Source: an uncultured Pirellulales bacterium | GTDB taxonomy: Bacteria > Planctomycetota > Planctomycetia > Pirellulales > Lacipirellulaceae | Assembly: GCA_947258835.1 (NCBI GenBank) | Contig: CAMYJY010000059.1 | Location: forward strand, 1 to 11,194 | Reading direction: 5' to 3' | DNA: 11,194 nt | Shown here: positions 1 to 6,317 of the stretch, one piece after another | How positions within the stretch are numbered: the first letter of the stretch is position 1 | Layout of the letters: the number at the start of each line of letters is the position of its first letter | Program-made: the position numbers and the translations under genes | Notes under the pieces: generated by a model | Told to the model about the DNA's origin: nothing | Databases searched by the model: none | The model's input: only the letters and a program-made list of their open reading frames with translations

Positions 1-60
1 GGGATAACTGCCCCGGGGATAACTGCCCCGGGGATAACTGCCCCGGGGATAACCGCCCCG
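1..60. repeat. 15-bp tandem repeat, four units
   Basis: Four head-to-tail copies of the 15-mer GGGATAACTGCCCCG. The first three are identical and the fourth has one T-to-C change (AACCG). Each unit can fold as a tiny GGGG/CCCC hairpin. The array starts at the window edge, so its true length is unknown. No coding role is evident, and the remaining bases before the tRNA (61-143) show no gene. Confidence 0.9.
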
Positions 61-143
61 GACTGAAAACCCGTACATGAGCCCGACGCCCGTGATTTGC
101 CGGCCCGATGCGTTGCACGAAAGGCAGCTACAACCCACCCCAA

Positions 144-217
144 GTCCCCGTAGCTCAACTGGATAGAGTGTCGGCCTCCGAAGCCGAAGGTTGCTGGTTC
201 GAATCCAGCCGGGGATA
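144..217 (+). tRNA. tRNA-Arg, anticodon CCG
   Basis: A full cloverleaf can be drawn. The 7-bp acceptor is GTCCCCG (144-150) with CGGGGAT (210-216), with a G-U first pair. The D arm is GCTC/GAGT and the anticodon stem is TCGGC/GCCGA. The seven-base loop CTCCGAA puts anticodon CCG at 178-180, which reads the Arg codon CGG. The T arm is GCTGG-TTCGAAT-CCAGC and the discriminator is A217. The 3' CCA is not encoded (ACTT follows), so it must be added after transcription. Confidence 0.95.
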
Positions 218-241
218 CTTTTTCTGACTGATCTGCCCAGG

Positions 242-247
242 TACAAT
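242..247 (+). promoter_or_regulatory. Putative -10 box of the feo operon
   Basis: TACAAT is one mismatch from the sigma-70 -10 consensus and lies 25 nt downstream of the tRNA and 2 nt before the large palindrome. A start site would therefore fall inside that palindrome. No good -35 hexamer is seen at 16-18 bp (the region is T-rich, TTTTTC at 219-224), so this is a weak call supported mainly by position. Confidence 0.4.
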
Positions 248-249
248 AG

Positions 250-281
250 AACCAAGGTTTAGCCTTGGCTAAACCTTGGTT
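250..281. promoter_or_regulatory. Perfect 15+15 bp palindrome, candidate metal-regulator operator
   Basis: The left arm AACCAAGGTTTAGCC (250-264) and right arm GGCTAAACCTTGGTT (267-281) are exact reverse complements separated by TT. The palindrome sits just after a -10-like box and 38 bp before the start of a DtxR-like/FeoA gene. Its core, GGTTTAGCC-TT-GGCTAAACC, resembles the GGTTAGCCTAACC type of core known for DtxR/IdeR-family operators. An autoregulatory, metal-responsive operator for the feo operon is the best inference. It could also form an RNA hairpin ending tRNA transcription, but no U-tract follows. Confidence 0.6.
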
Positions 282-319
282 GCCGGTTTCCTCTGTCCCC
301 GCTCCCTGGCTTTTCGAAG

Positions 320-1489
320 ATGGTCTACCCCGCCCAGGCACTGCTGCTGACCGGAGTGCTGCTGGCTGCTGCGGGTGTCCTGCTGTGGCCGAGGCACGGC
401 TTGCTGCCGTTGGCCCTCCGTGGTCTCCGTGGCGGCCAGCGAGAGCAGATCGAAGATGCCCTCAAGCATCTCTACGACTGCGAATATCGCGGTCTGGTGG
501 GGAGCATGCAAAGCATCGCCGGCGCGCTGGACTGCGGCAGCTCCCAAGTTGCTAAGTTGGTGGAACGCCTGGAGACCATGCAGCTGGTTCGATCGGAGCA
601 CGCCGGTCTGAGCCTCACGCCCCAGGGACGTAGCTATGCCCTGCGGGTCCTGCGGATCCACCGATTATGGGAAACCTTCTTGGCGGAGCAGACCGGATTC
701 GCGGAGGCGGAGTGGCACTTGCAGGCCGATCGACGTGAACACGTTACTTCGGCGGCGGAGTTGCAGCAGCTTGTGCAAACCACGGGCAATCCGCGGTTTG
801 ATCCCCACGGTGACCCGATTCCCACCGAACGTGGTGAAGTGCCCGCTCAACGTGGGCAGCCCCTCAGTGATTGCAAGGCGGGCGACGAAGTGACGATTGT
901 TCACGTCGAAGATGAGCCGGAAGCCATCTACGCCCAATTGAGGGCCCAAAACGTGCGGGTCCGTCAACGGATCACCGTGCTGGACAAGTCGTCCGCACGG
1001 ATCCGCATTGAGCTGGACGGCGAAGAACAAGTCCTGGCCCCCATCGTAGCCGGCAACGTGTGGGTCACACCGGCTCCCCAAGGGACGACGATGGACCTGG
1101 GAGACCGTTTGTCGTCTCTGCAACTGGGAGAGTCCGGCACCTGCGTCGGCATCTCGCCGGTCTGTCAGGGGCTGCAGCGGAGGCGCCTGCTGGATTTGGG
1201 GCTGGTGCCCGGCACGGAGGTGTCGGCAGTCCTCAAAAGTCCCGCCGGAGATCCCACGGCCTACCGTATTCGCGGCGCGGTCATCGCCCTGCGGAACGAT
1301 CAGGCAGATCTGGTGCGGGTTCACCGGGCGGCAGAGCCTGCCCTCGGCTTGAACGGGGGGCCGCCGACCAATGTCAGCTACCGCTCGGAAAATAATGACC
1401 CGCTCCCGTTGGTCGCTGGTGCTGATGTTGGTCCGGGTACTAAGGCGTCTCCCCGCGTGCAGCGCGGTCAGCGTAAGGGCCAGGTATGA
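320..1489 (+). CDS. Membrane-anchored DtxR-like/FeoA fusion protein, iron uptake regulator or FeoB partner
   Basis: This 389-residue protein combines parts usually found separately. Residues 5-23 form one hydrophobic helix followed by an Arg-rich stretch (R25, R34, R37, R41), which predicts an anchor with the remainder in the cytoplasm. Residues about 42-105 look like the DtxR-type winged helix, and about 108-170 like its metal-binding and dimerisation domain (H114, E118, H133, D137, E140, H141, then FDPHGDPIPT). Two FeoA/SH3-like segments follow, about 180-250 and 262-335; the second carries the typical RRLLDLGLVPGTEV and AYRIRGAVIALR stretches. Residues 336-366 are encoded by a dispersed repeat, so the tail is probably acquired. 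The gene overlaps feoB by 4 bp (ATGA), so translational coupling is likely. Either it is a metal-sensing transcription factor or it acts on FeoB as a FeoA/FeoC-like module; the sequence does not decide. The ATG at 320 gives the anchor helix, but no strong Shine-Dalgarno precedes it. Confidence 0.85.
   Translation: MVYPAQALLLTGVLLAAAGVLLWPRHGLLPLALRGLRGGQREQIEDALKHLYDCEYRGLVGSMQSIAGALDCGSSQVAKLVERLETMQLVRSEHAGLSLTPQGRSYALRVLRIHRLWETFLAEQTGFAEAEWHLQADRREHVTSAAELQQLVQTTGNPRFDPHGDPIPTERGEVPAQRGQPLSDCKAGDEVTIVHVEDEPEAIYAQLRAQNVRVRQRITVLDKSSARIRIELDGEEQVLAPIVAGNVWVTPAPQGTTMDLGDRLSSLQLGESGTCVGISPVCQGLQRRRLLDLGLVPGTEVSAVLKSPAGDPTAYRIRGAVIALRNDQADLVRVHRAAEPALGLNGGPPTNVSYRSENNDPLPLVAGADVGPGTKASPRVQRGQRKGQV
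1326..1417 (+). repeat. Dispersed repeat family A, copy 1 (inside a coding region)
   Basis: This 92-bp stretch begins GGGCGGCAG and ends CCCGTTGGTCGCT. It matches, with small indels, the reverse complement of 6232-6317 and the plus strand near 10862-10991. Shared blocks include GGCTTGAACGGGGG, AGCTACCGCTCG and CCGCTCCCGTTGGTCGCT. It contains short inverted repeats: GAGC/GCTC-like around TACC, and CGACCAA near 1370 against TTGGTCG ending at 1415. It lies in frame in the 3' end of the DtxR-FeoA gene and encodes residues 336-366. Confidence 0.85.
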
Positions 1490-3702
1490 AGCTAGTTTCC
1501 TCTCCCTGTACCGTTTGTCCGCAACAAGCTGCCTCCGAGCTGGTTCGTGTGGATCGGCAAGATGCTGATTTCGTCGTTGCCTTGGCGGGGAACCCCAATA
1601 CGGGCAAGAGTACAGTCTTTAACGCACTTACCGGCCTCAGACAACACACGGGCAATTGGCCAGGCAAGACCGTCACCCGGGCCGCAGGCACATTTTTTCA
1701 TGATGCCACGCGCTATCGCTTGGTCGATCTGCCGGGAACCTACTCCCTGCTCGCCACCAGTCACGATGAGGAAATCGCTCGCGATTTTCTCTTGTTCGGC
1801 CAACCCGATGTGACCGTGATTGTCGTGGATGCCACCTGCCTCCATCGCAACCTCAACCTCGTGCTCCAGGTGCTGGAAATCACCGAGCGCGTCGTGGTCT
1901 GCTTGAACCTGATGGATGCGGCCGATCGTCGTGGCATGGCCATCGATCAAGAGGCCCTTGCGCAGCAGTTGGGAGTCCCCGTGGTCGCCACCAGCGCCCG
2001 CTATGGACAGGGCTTGCAGGAGTTGACCGCTGCCATCCACGCGGTCGCCACCGGCGCCATGTCGGGTCACCCCACACATCTGCAAAACTGGTCCCCTGCA
2101 GTGGATGCACCCCTCCACCAGCTCAGCAATCACTTGCAGGCCATGTTTCCCGATCTGCCCAACACGCAATGGCTGGCCCTCCGCCTGCTGGATGGTGATC
2201 AGCGGATTGCCCAGTCTCTGCTCAGCGGGGAACTATTTCAAAAATTTAGCCAACAGCAAACTGCGGATGCGCAGCCAGCGACCTCCTGCACTGCGCCTGA
2301 CAAACTGCTGGACCTGGCCTCGTCCATCCGTTGGCAACTGGGGCCAGGTTTTCATGAAGCGCTGGTGGAAACAATTTATGCCCAGGCCGCCAGCATTGCG
2401 GATGCCGTGGTGGTCAACCCCGGAGACAACCCCGTCTTGGATCGCCGGTTGGATCGCATCCTGACCAACCGCTGGACCGGATTCCCGGTGATGATTTTGC
2501 TGTTGGCCGGTGTGCTGTGGCTGACCATCTCCGGGGCCAACTTTCCCTCCGCCCTGCTGTCGGGGCTGCTGCTGGATACCATCCACCCCTGGCTGAAATC
2601 CTCGGCCAGCGCCCTGGGGGTTTCCTGGTGGTTGTCGGGTGTCTTGCTGGACGGAGTCTATCTGGCTACCGCCTGGGTGGTGGCCGTGATGCTGCCGCCG
2701 ATGGCTATTTTCTTCCCCCTGTTTACCTTGCTGGAAGATTTTGGCTACCTGCCGCGGGTGGCCTTCAATCTGGATCGACTGTTCCAACAAGCCGGCGCGC
2801 ACGGCAAGCAGGCCCTGACGATGTGCATGGGCTGGGGATGCAATGCGGCGGGGGTGATCGCCACGCGCGTTATCGAGAGCCCGCGGGAACGACTGATCGC
2901 CATCATCACCAACAATTTCGCGCTGTGCAACGGACGGTGGCCCACGCAGATTCTGCTAGCGACCATTTTTCTAGGGGTGCTCGTGCCGCCGCGGTGGGCC
3001 GGTCTGATTGCCGCGACAGCCGTGGTACTGGTCGCGCTGCTGGGCGTGCTGCTCACCTTCCTGGCCTCTTGGGGCCTCTCCCGGACAGTGTTGCGGGGCG
3101 AGCCGTCCACGTTTCATTTGGAATTGCCGCCCTACCGCCCCCCGCGAATTTTGCAAACCCTGTACACGTCGCTGATCGATCGCACCATGTTTGTCCTGTG
3201 GCGAGCCATCATGTTCGCCATGCCGGCCGGTGCCGTGATTTGGCTAATGGCCAATCTCTCCCTGGGCGGCACGTCCCTAGCAGAACACCTGGCAAGCTGG
3301 CTGAATCCCCTCGGTCTGTTGCTGGGAATGAATGGGATTATCCTACTGGCCTATGTGGTAGCGATTCCTGCCAACGAGATTGTGATTCCTACCATCTTGA
3401 TGCTGACCGTGCTTACGCTGGGCCGCGCGGGGCTCGGTGAGGGAGCCGGAGTGATGTTTGAGTTGGATTCCGGTCGGGCCACCCGCGAGATCCTCACCGC
3501 CGGCGGATGGACCGTTTTGACGGCTGTCAACGTGATGCTGTTTAGCCTGGTGCACAACCCCTGCAGTACGACCCTGTATACCATTTGGAAGGAAACACGC
3601 AGCCCCAAGTGGACAGCGCTGGCGGCGGTGCTGCCCCTGGGGATGGGACTGGTGTTGTGCTTTTTGGTAACCCAGTTTTGGCGGCTGCTCACAGGAGTAT
3701 AA
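1486..3702 (+). CDS. feoB: Ferrous iron transport protein B (GTPase permease)
   Basis: FeoB imports Fe(II) across the inner membrane using a cytosolic G domain joined to a membrane permease. The G domain shows G1 GNPNTGKST (35-43), the switch region TGNWPGKTV (55-63), G3 DLPG (81-84), G4 NLMD (141-144) and G5 SA (170-171). The membrane part runs from about residue 330 to the end. Gate motifs are MGWGCNAAG (448-456), NNFALCNGRWP (476-486), IPANEIVIP (627-635) and NPCSTTL (691-697), with C452, C481 and C693 at the usual gate positions. At 738 residues it is near the normal FeoB length. A short N-terminal extension carries C8 and C11 (CxxC), a possible metal or redox site. The start overlaps the upstream FeoA-fusion gene by 4 bp, with AAGG 7 nt upstream. 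The stop TAA forms part of the target duplication of the following transposable element, so the protein is intact. Confidence 0.97.
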   Translation: MKLVSSPCTVCPQQAASELVRVDRQDADFVVALAGNPNTGKSTVFNALTGLRQHTGNWPGKTVTRAAGTFFHDATRYRLVDLPGTYSLLATSHDEEIARDFLLFGQPDVTVIVVDATCLHRNLNLVLQVLEITERVVVCLNLMDAADRRGMAIDQEALAQQLGVPVVATSARYGQGLQELTAAIHAVATGAMSGHPTHLQNWSPAVDAPLHQLSNHLQAMFPDLPNTQWLALRLLDGDQRIAQSLLSGELFQKFSQQQTADAQPATSCTAPDKLLDLASSIRWQLGPGFHEALVETIYAQAASIADAVVVNPGDNPVLDRRLDRILTNRWTGFPVMILLLAGVLWLTISGANFPSALLSGLLLDTIHPWLKSSASALGVSWWLSGVLLDGVYLATAWVVAVMLPPMAIFFPLFTLLEDFGYLPRVAFNLDRLFQQAGAHGKQALTMCMGWGCNAAGVIATRVIESPRERLIAIITNNFALCNGRWPTQILLATIFLGVLVPPRWAGLIAATAVVLVALLGVLLTFLASWGLSRTVLRGEPSTFHLELPPYRPPRILQTLYTSLIDRTMFVLWRAIMFAMPAGAVIWLMANLSLGGTSLAEHLASWLNPLGLLLGMNGIILLAYVVAIPANEIVIPTILMLTVLTLGRAGLGEGAGVMFELDSGRATREILTAGGWTVLTAVNVMLFSLVHNPCSTTLYTIWKETRSPKWTALAAVLPLGMGLVLCFLVTQFWRLLTGV
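3693..3697 (+). promoter_or_regulatory. AGGAG Shine-Dalgarno stranded from its start codon
   Basis: AGGAG lies in the last codons of feoB. The transposable element starts about 9 nt later. If the element and one copy of its TAATAAC target duplication are removed, AGGAG sits 9 nt before the ATG at 3878, an ideal distance. This suggests it was the ribosome binding site of the channel gene before the insertion. Confidence 0.55.
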
Positions 3703-3705
3703 TAA

Positions 3706-3870
3706 CTCAAACTGAAAATGAGGCCTCCATAAAGCCGGTAAAGCCCGAGAAAACAGCCCCCGGTTTCCGCACCGCGGCGGCTCACCAAGAAATCTGGTTG
3801 TGAGGCCGGATGGAGTGGGCTTTTCCGGCCCAAACCGGCCAGCACTAGGCATACCTGTTTTCACTTTAAG
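3706..3870. mobile_element. MITE-like non-autonomous element, copy 1
   Basis: This element of about 165 bp has imperfect terminal inverted repeats: left CTCAAACTGAAAA, and right end reading CTTAAAGTGAAAACAGG on the minus strand. TAATAAC occurs at 3700-3706 and again at 3871-3877, a 6-7 bp target duplication; boundaries are ambiguous by one base. It matches copy 2 (9609-9732) in the opposite orientation. The right-hand ~90 bp are nearly identical, and the left part carries extra sequence of about 40 bp absent from copy 2. It encodes no transposase and would need one supplied in trans. It fills the gap between feoB and the channel gene. Confidence 0.85.
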
Positions 3871-3877
3871 TAATAAC

Positions 3878-5740
3878 ATGTTGACTACAGCAAATTTCGA
3901 AAATGTATGGTTGTATCTCCGGGGTGCACTGCGTGGCTCCCCTCGGTGTGTACGGGGGCGACAACCACCCCTGTGGGTAACCTGCTCGAGACAGGACTGG
4001 TCGTGCACAGCACGCAGATCTTCGACGCACTGGCCCACGTGGTTTGCCTGCCTGCTGCTCTGCTGGTTGGTGCTACCTCCCCGCGTGGGAGCCGCGCAAG
4101 AGGACTTTACAATCACGGCTGCTGATACGTCCAGCCCACGAGACACCCTCAGAAGTTTCCTGTCCAGCTGCAATGAGCTGTGCCGGATCATCCAGGAACA
4201 AAAATACGTCGATGATCGCAATCCCCGGCACGCGGCCATCGCCTACCGGATTGTGGACTGCCTGGACACCAGCCAGATCCCCGAATTCTCCCGCCAGGAG
4301 CATGCCGCCGAAGTCGCCGTGTGCATCAAGGAGATCCTCGACCGAGTGCCCTTGCCACCTTGGGAAAAAATTCCTGATGTGGATGAGATTCAAGCGGTCG
4401 GAGGATACGAAAAGCTATCTCAATGGAGGATTCCGGACACCCGCATCACGATCGCCAGAATGGAGGAAGGCCCGCAAAAACACGAATATCTCTTCAGTGC
4501 CGGGACGGTCAGCCGAGCCGTTGCCTACTACGAAAGTATCAAGTCCATGCCGTATCGGCAGCACGGACCAGCAGTTTCCCCCAGGTTTTACGAATGGTAT
4601 TTGTTGGCTCCGCACACGCGTCGGTTGGCCCAGTTTGTCCACCAATTGCCTCAGTGGATGCAGACGGGTCGTACCTTCGGCATGGCCACTTGGAAATGGC
4701 CTCCCCTCCTGTTGGCTTTGGCCCTCACCGTGGGCACCCTCTTCCTCTTGTATTGGATCTATTGGAAGCAGATGCAAACGGTTCCGAGGCTCTGGAAGTA
4801 TTGGCTGACGCTGTTCTTGCCGGTTCTCGCCGCCTGTCTGCCGCTGCTGCACATGAACCTGGTCGAGTCCACCCTGGGCTTGCGAGGGACTCCGTTGTAT
4901 CTCACCGAATTTCTCTCCATCCTGACCTCTTTGACGGCTGGAGTGTTGGTGATTTTTGCCACGACCAACCGGATTTCAGAAACAATCATCGCCTCACCCA
5001 GCGTCAACCGGCAGGGCCTCAATGCCCAACTGATTCGGATTGTCTCCAAGCTGACCGGCTCCGCGGCAGCGGTCCTGTTGGTTTTGTGGGGAGGGCAGTA
5101 TTTGGGCTTTCCTGTCGGAACGCTCCTGGCCAGTGCCGGGATTGGTGGCGTCGCGCTGGCGCTGGGCGCCCAAGACACGCTGAAGGATTTGTTTGGTACG
5201 CTCTCCTTGATGGCGGACAAACCCTTCCGTGTGGGAGAGCGAATCATTCTCGGCAAATACGATGGCGTGGTGGAAGATATTGGTCTGCGATCCACCAAGC
5301 TGCGACTCCTCAGTGGGCACCTGGTCACCTTACCCAACGATCAGCTGGCTCGCAGTGAGGTGGAAAATGTCGGGCGACGGCCCCACATCCGCAGAACCGC
5401 GGATATCCATCTGCCCCTAGATACTCCCAGGGAGTCCATCGAGCAGGCCTTGACGAGTATTCGTGCGGCACTGGCAGAGCACGAGGGGATGGATCCTGAG
5501 TTTCCCCCGCGGGCGTTTTTCACCGACTACCTGCCCACGGCCTTCAACATTCGGGTGATCTATTGGTACCACCCGCCGAACTACTGGGATTTCCTAGAGA
5601 TGAGCGAAAAAGTCAACTTGGCCATCTTCCGTGCATTTGAAGGACAGGGAATCCGGTTCTCGTTGCCGACGCGGATCGCACACACATCCCTGACCAGCCA
5701 GGAACAGCCCGTGGCGGTCAAGATGGTCGCAGACAATTAA
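3878..5740 (+). CDS. MscS-family mechanosensitive channel with periplasmic N-terminal domain
   Basis: The protein is 620 residues from this ATG. A basic N-terminal region leads to a hydrophobic stretch (about 55-66) and a likely signal cleavage near GAA (71-73), followed by a polar, probably periplasmic domain (about 75-265). Transmembrane helices are seen near 273-293, 308-326, 344-363 and 392-410. The pore-lining MscS helix starts near 414 (LLASAGIGGVALALGAQD), followed by the beta domain (DKPFRVGERI, LPNDQL). The family opens on membrane tension and releases solutes under hypo-osmotic shock; whether this member does so is inferred. The start is uncertain. No Shine-Dalgarno precedes the ATG now, because a mobile element separates it from AGGAG at 3693. 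An in-frame ATG at 3800 inside that element, preceded by GAGG, would add 26 residues. Residues 1-50 are rich in Arg, Cys and Trp and may not all be natural protein. Confidence 0.85.
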   Translation: MLTTANFENVWLYLRGALRGSPRCVRGRQPPLWVTCSRQDWSCTARRSSTHWPTWFACLLLCWLVLPPRVGAAQEDFTITAADTSSPRDTLRSFLSSCNELCRIIQEQKYVDDRNPRHAAIAYRIVDCLDTSQIPEFSRQEHAAEVAVCIKEILDRVPLPPWEKIPDVDEIQAVGGYEKLSQWRIPDTRITIARMEEGPQKHEYLFSAGTVSRAVAYYESIKSMPYRQHGPAVSPRFYEWYLLAPHTRRLAQFVHQLPQWMQTGRTFGMATWKWPPLLLALALTVGTLFLLYWIYWKQMQTVPRLWKYWLTLFLPVLAACLPLLHMNLVESTLGLRGTPLYLTEFLSILTSLTAGVLVIFATTNRISETIIASPSVNRQGLNAQLIRIVSKLTGSAAAVLLVLWGGQYLGFPVGTLLASAGIGGVALALGAQDTLKDLFGTLSLMADKPFRVGERIILGKYDGVVEDIGLRSTKLRLLSGHLVTLPNDQLARSEVENVGRRPHIRRTADIHLPLDTPRESIEQALTSIRAALAEHEGMDPEFPPRAFFTDYLPTAFNIRVIYWYHPPNYWDFLEMSEKVNLAIFRAFEGQGIRFSLPTRIAHTSLTSQEQPVAVKMVADN

Positions 5741-5790
5741 CGCTCAGAGACCCATTAACGCTGGGAGACCCATTAACGCTTGGAGAATTG
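5737..5790. repeat. Three 18-bp tandem units at converging gene ends
   Basis: The units are TTAACGCTCAGAGACCCA (5737-5754), TTAACGCTGGGAGACCCA (5755-5772) and a diverged TTAACGCTTGGAGAATTG (5773-5790). The third unit is the genuine 3' end of rpsI on the minus strand (QFSKR then TAA). The first supplies the TAA stop of the channel gene at 5738-5740. The other two units look like duplications of the rpsI end. Confidence 0.8.
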
Positions 5791-6174
5791 AGTGCCTCGA
5801 CGAGCACCATGCAAACCGGGCTTCTTGCGTTCCTTCATCCGGGAATCGCGGGTCAGGAACTGCTTTTCCCGCAGTTTTTCGGAAAGGTCGCTGTCGTGCT
5901 TGAGGAGGGCTCGGGCAATGCCTTGCATGCAGGCTCCCGCCTGACCGGTGGTGCCGCCACCATGGACCCGGATGATGACATCCACCGAGTCCCGGGCTTC
6001 ACAATGCTCGAGGGGGGATACCACAGCGTTGCGATCTTGCTGCACCTTAAAGAAATCGTCCAGCGCGCGCTTGTTGATTGTGATCTTCCCGCTGCCGGCG
6101 CGGACGCGCACGCGTGCGACCGAACTCTTACGGCGACCGGTACCAAGGGCCTCTTCTACAGCGGTTGCTGGCAT
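5773..6174 (-). CDS. rpsI: 30S ribosomal protein S9
   Basis: The 133-residue protein is the normal S9 length. It shows the family's GTGRRKSSVARVRV near residues 11-24, the central GGGTTGQAGA and the basic C-terminus KKPGLHGARRGTQFSKR, whose tail reaches toward the P-site tRNA in the small subunit. The start ATG at 6174 is preceded by AAGGA 8 nt upstream (minus strand, 6187-6183). It follows rplM, as in most bacteria, but a copy of repeat family A fills most of the 142-bp gap. It converges with the channel gene at a spacing of 32 bp. Confidence 0.97.
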   Translation of the reverse strand: MPATAVEEALGTGRRKSSVARVRVRAGSGKITINKRALDDFFKVQQDRNAVVSPLEHCEARDSVDVIIRVHGGGTTGQAGACMQGIARALLKHDSDLSEKLREKQFLTRDSRMKERKKPGLHGARRGTQFSKR

Positions 6175-6231
6175 CGATTCATTCCTTCGTGCTGACTACA
6201 GTGAAAGTTGTCGCCGCTCGTGCTAAGTGTG

Positions 6232-6317
6232 AGCGACCAACGGGAGCGGGCCAATATCCTGCGAGCGGTAGCTCGACTGGCGCCCCCCGTTCCAGCCGGG
6301 GGCAGGTACTGCCGCCC
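6232..6317 (-). repeat. Dispersed repeat family A, copy 2 (between rplM and rpsI)
   Basis: Read on the minus strand this begins GGGCGGCAGTACCTGCC and ends CCCGTTGGTCGCT. It matches copy 1 (1326-1417) and copy 3 (10862-10991). It contains a GCCCCC/GGGGGC hairpin and a GAGC-TACC-GCTC hairpin. Its first base overlaps the G of the rplM TAG stop codon. It would be transcribed as part of the rplM-rpsI mRNA unless it ends or attenuates transcription. Confidence 0.85.

Noticed and set aside
1..60. CRISPR array
   Set aside because: The units are contiguous 15-mers without spacers, and no cas gene is nearby.
250..281. Rho-independent terminator of the tRNA gene
   Set aside because: The stem is strong, but a U-tract is missing after it and the stem is only moderately G/C-rich. 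Its position at a promoter of a DNA-binding protein gene suits an operator better.
665..1324. Long minus-strand open frame opposite the DtxR-FeoA gene, and similar frames opposite feoB, ald and glnII
   Set aside because: They are antisense shadows in G/C-rich coding DNA with no family signatures, while the opposite strand carries clear conserved proteins.
3800..3877. Start of the MscS-like protein at 3800
   Set aside because: This ATG lies inside the mobile element, so the 26 extra residues are element sequence. The ATG at 3878 fits the reconstructed ancestral junction. It remains possible as the start used today.
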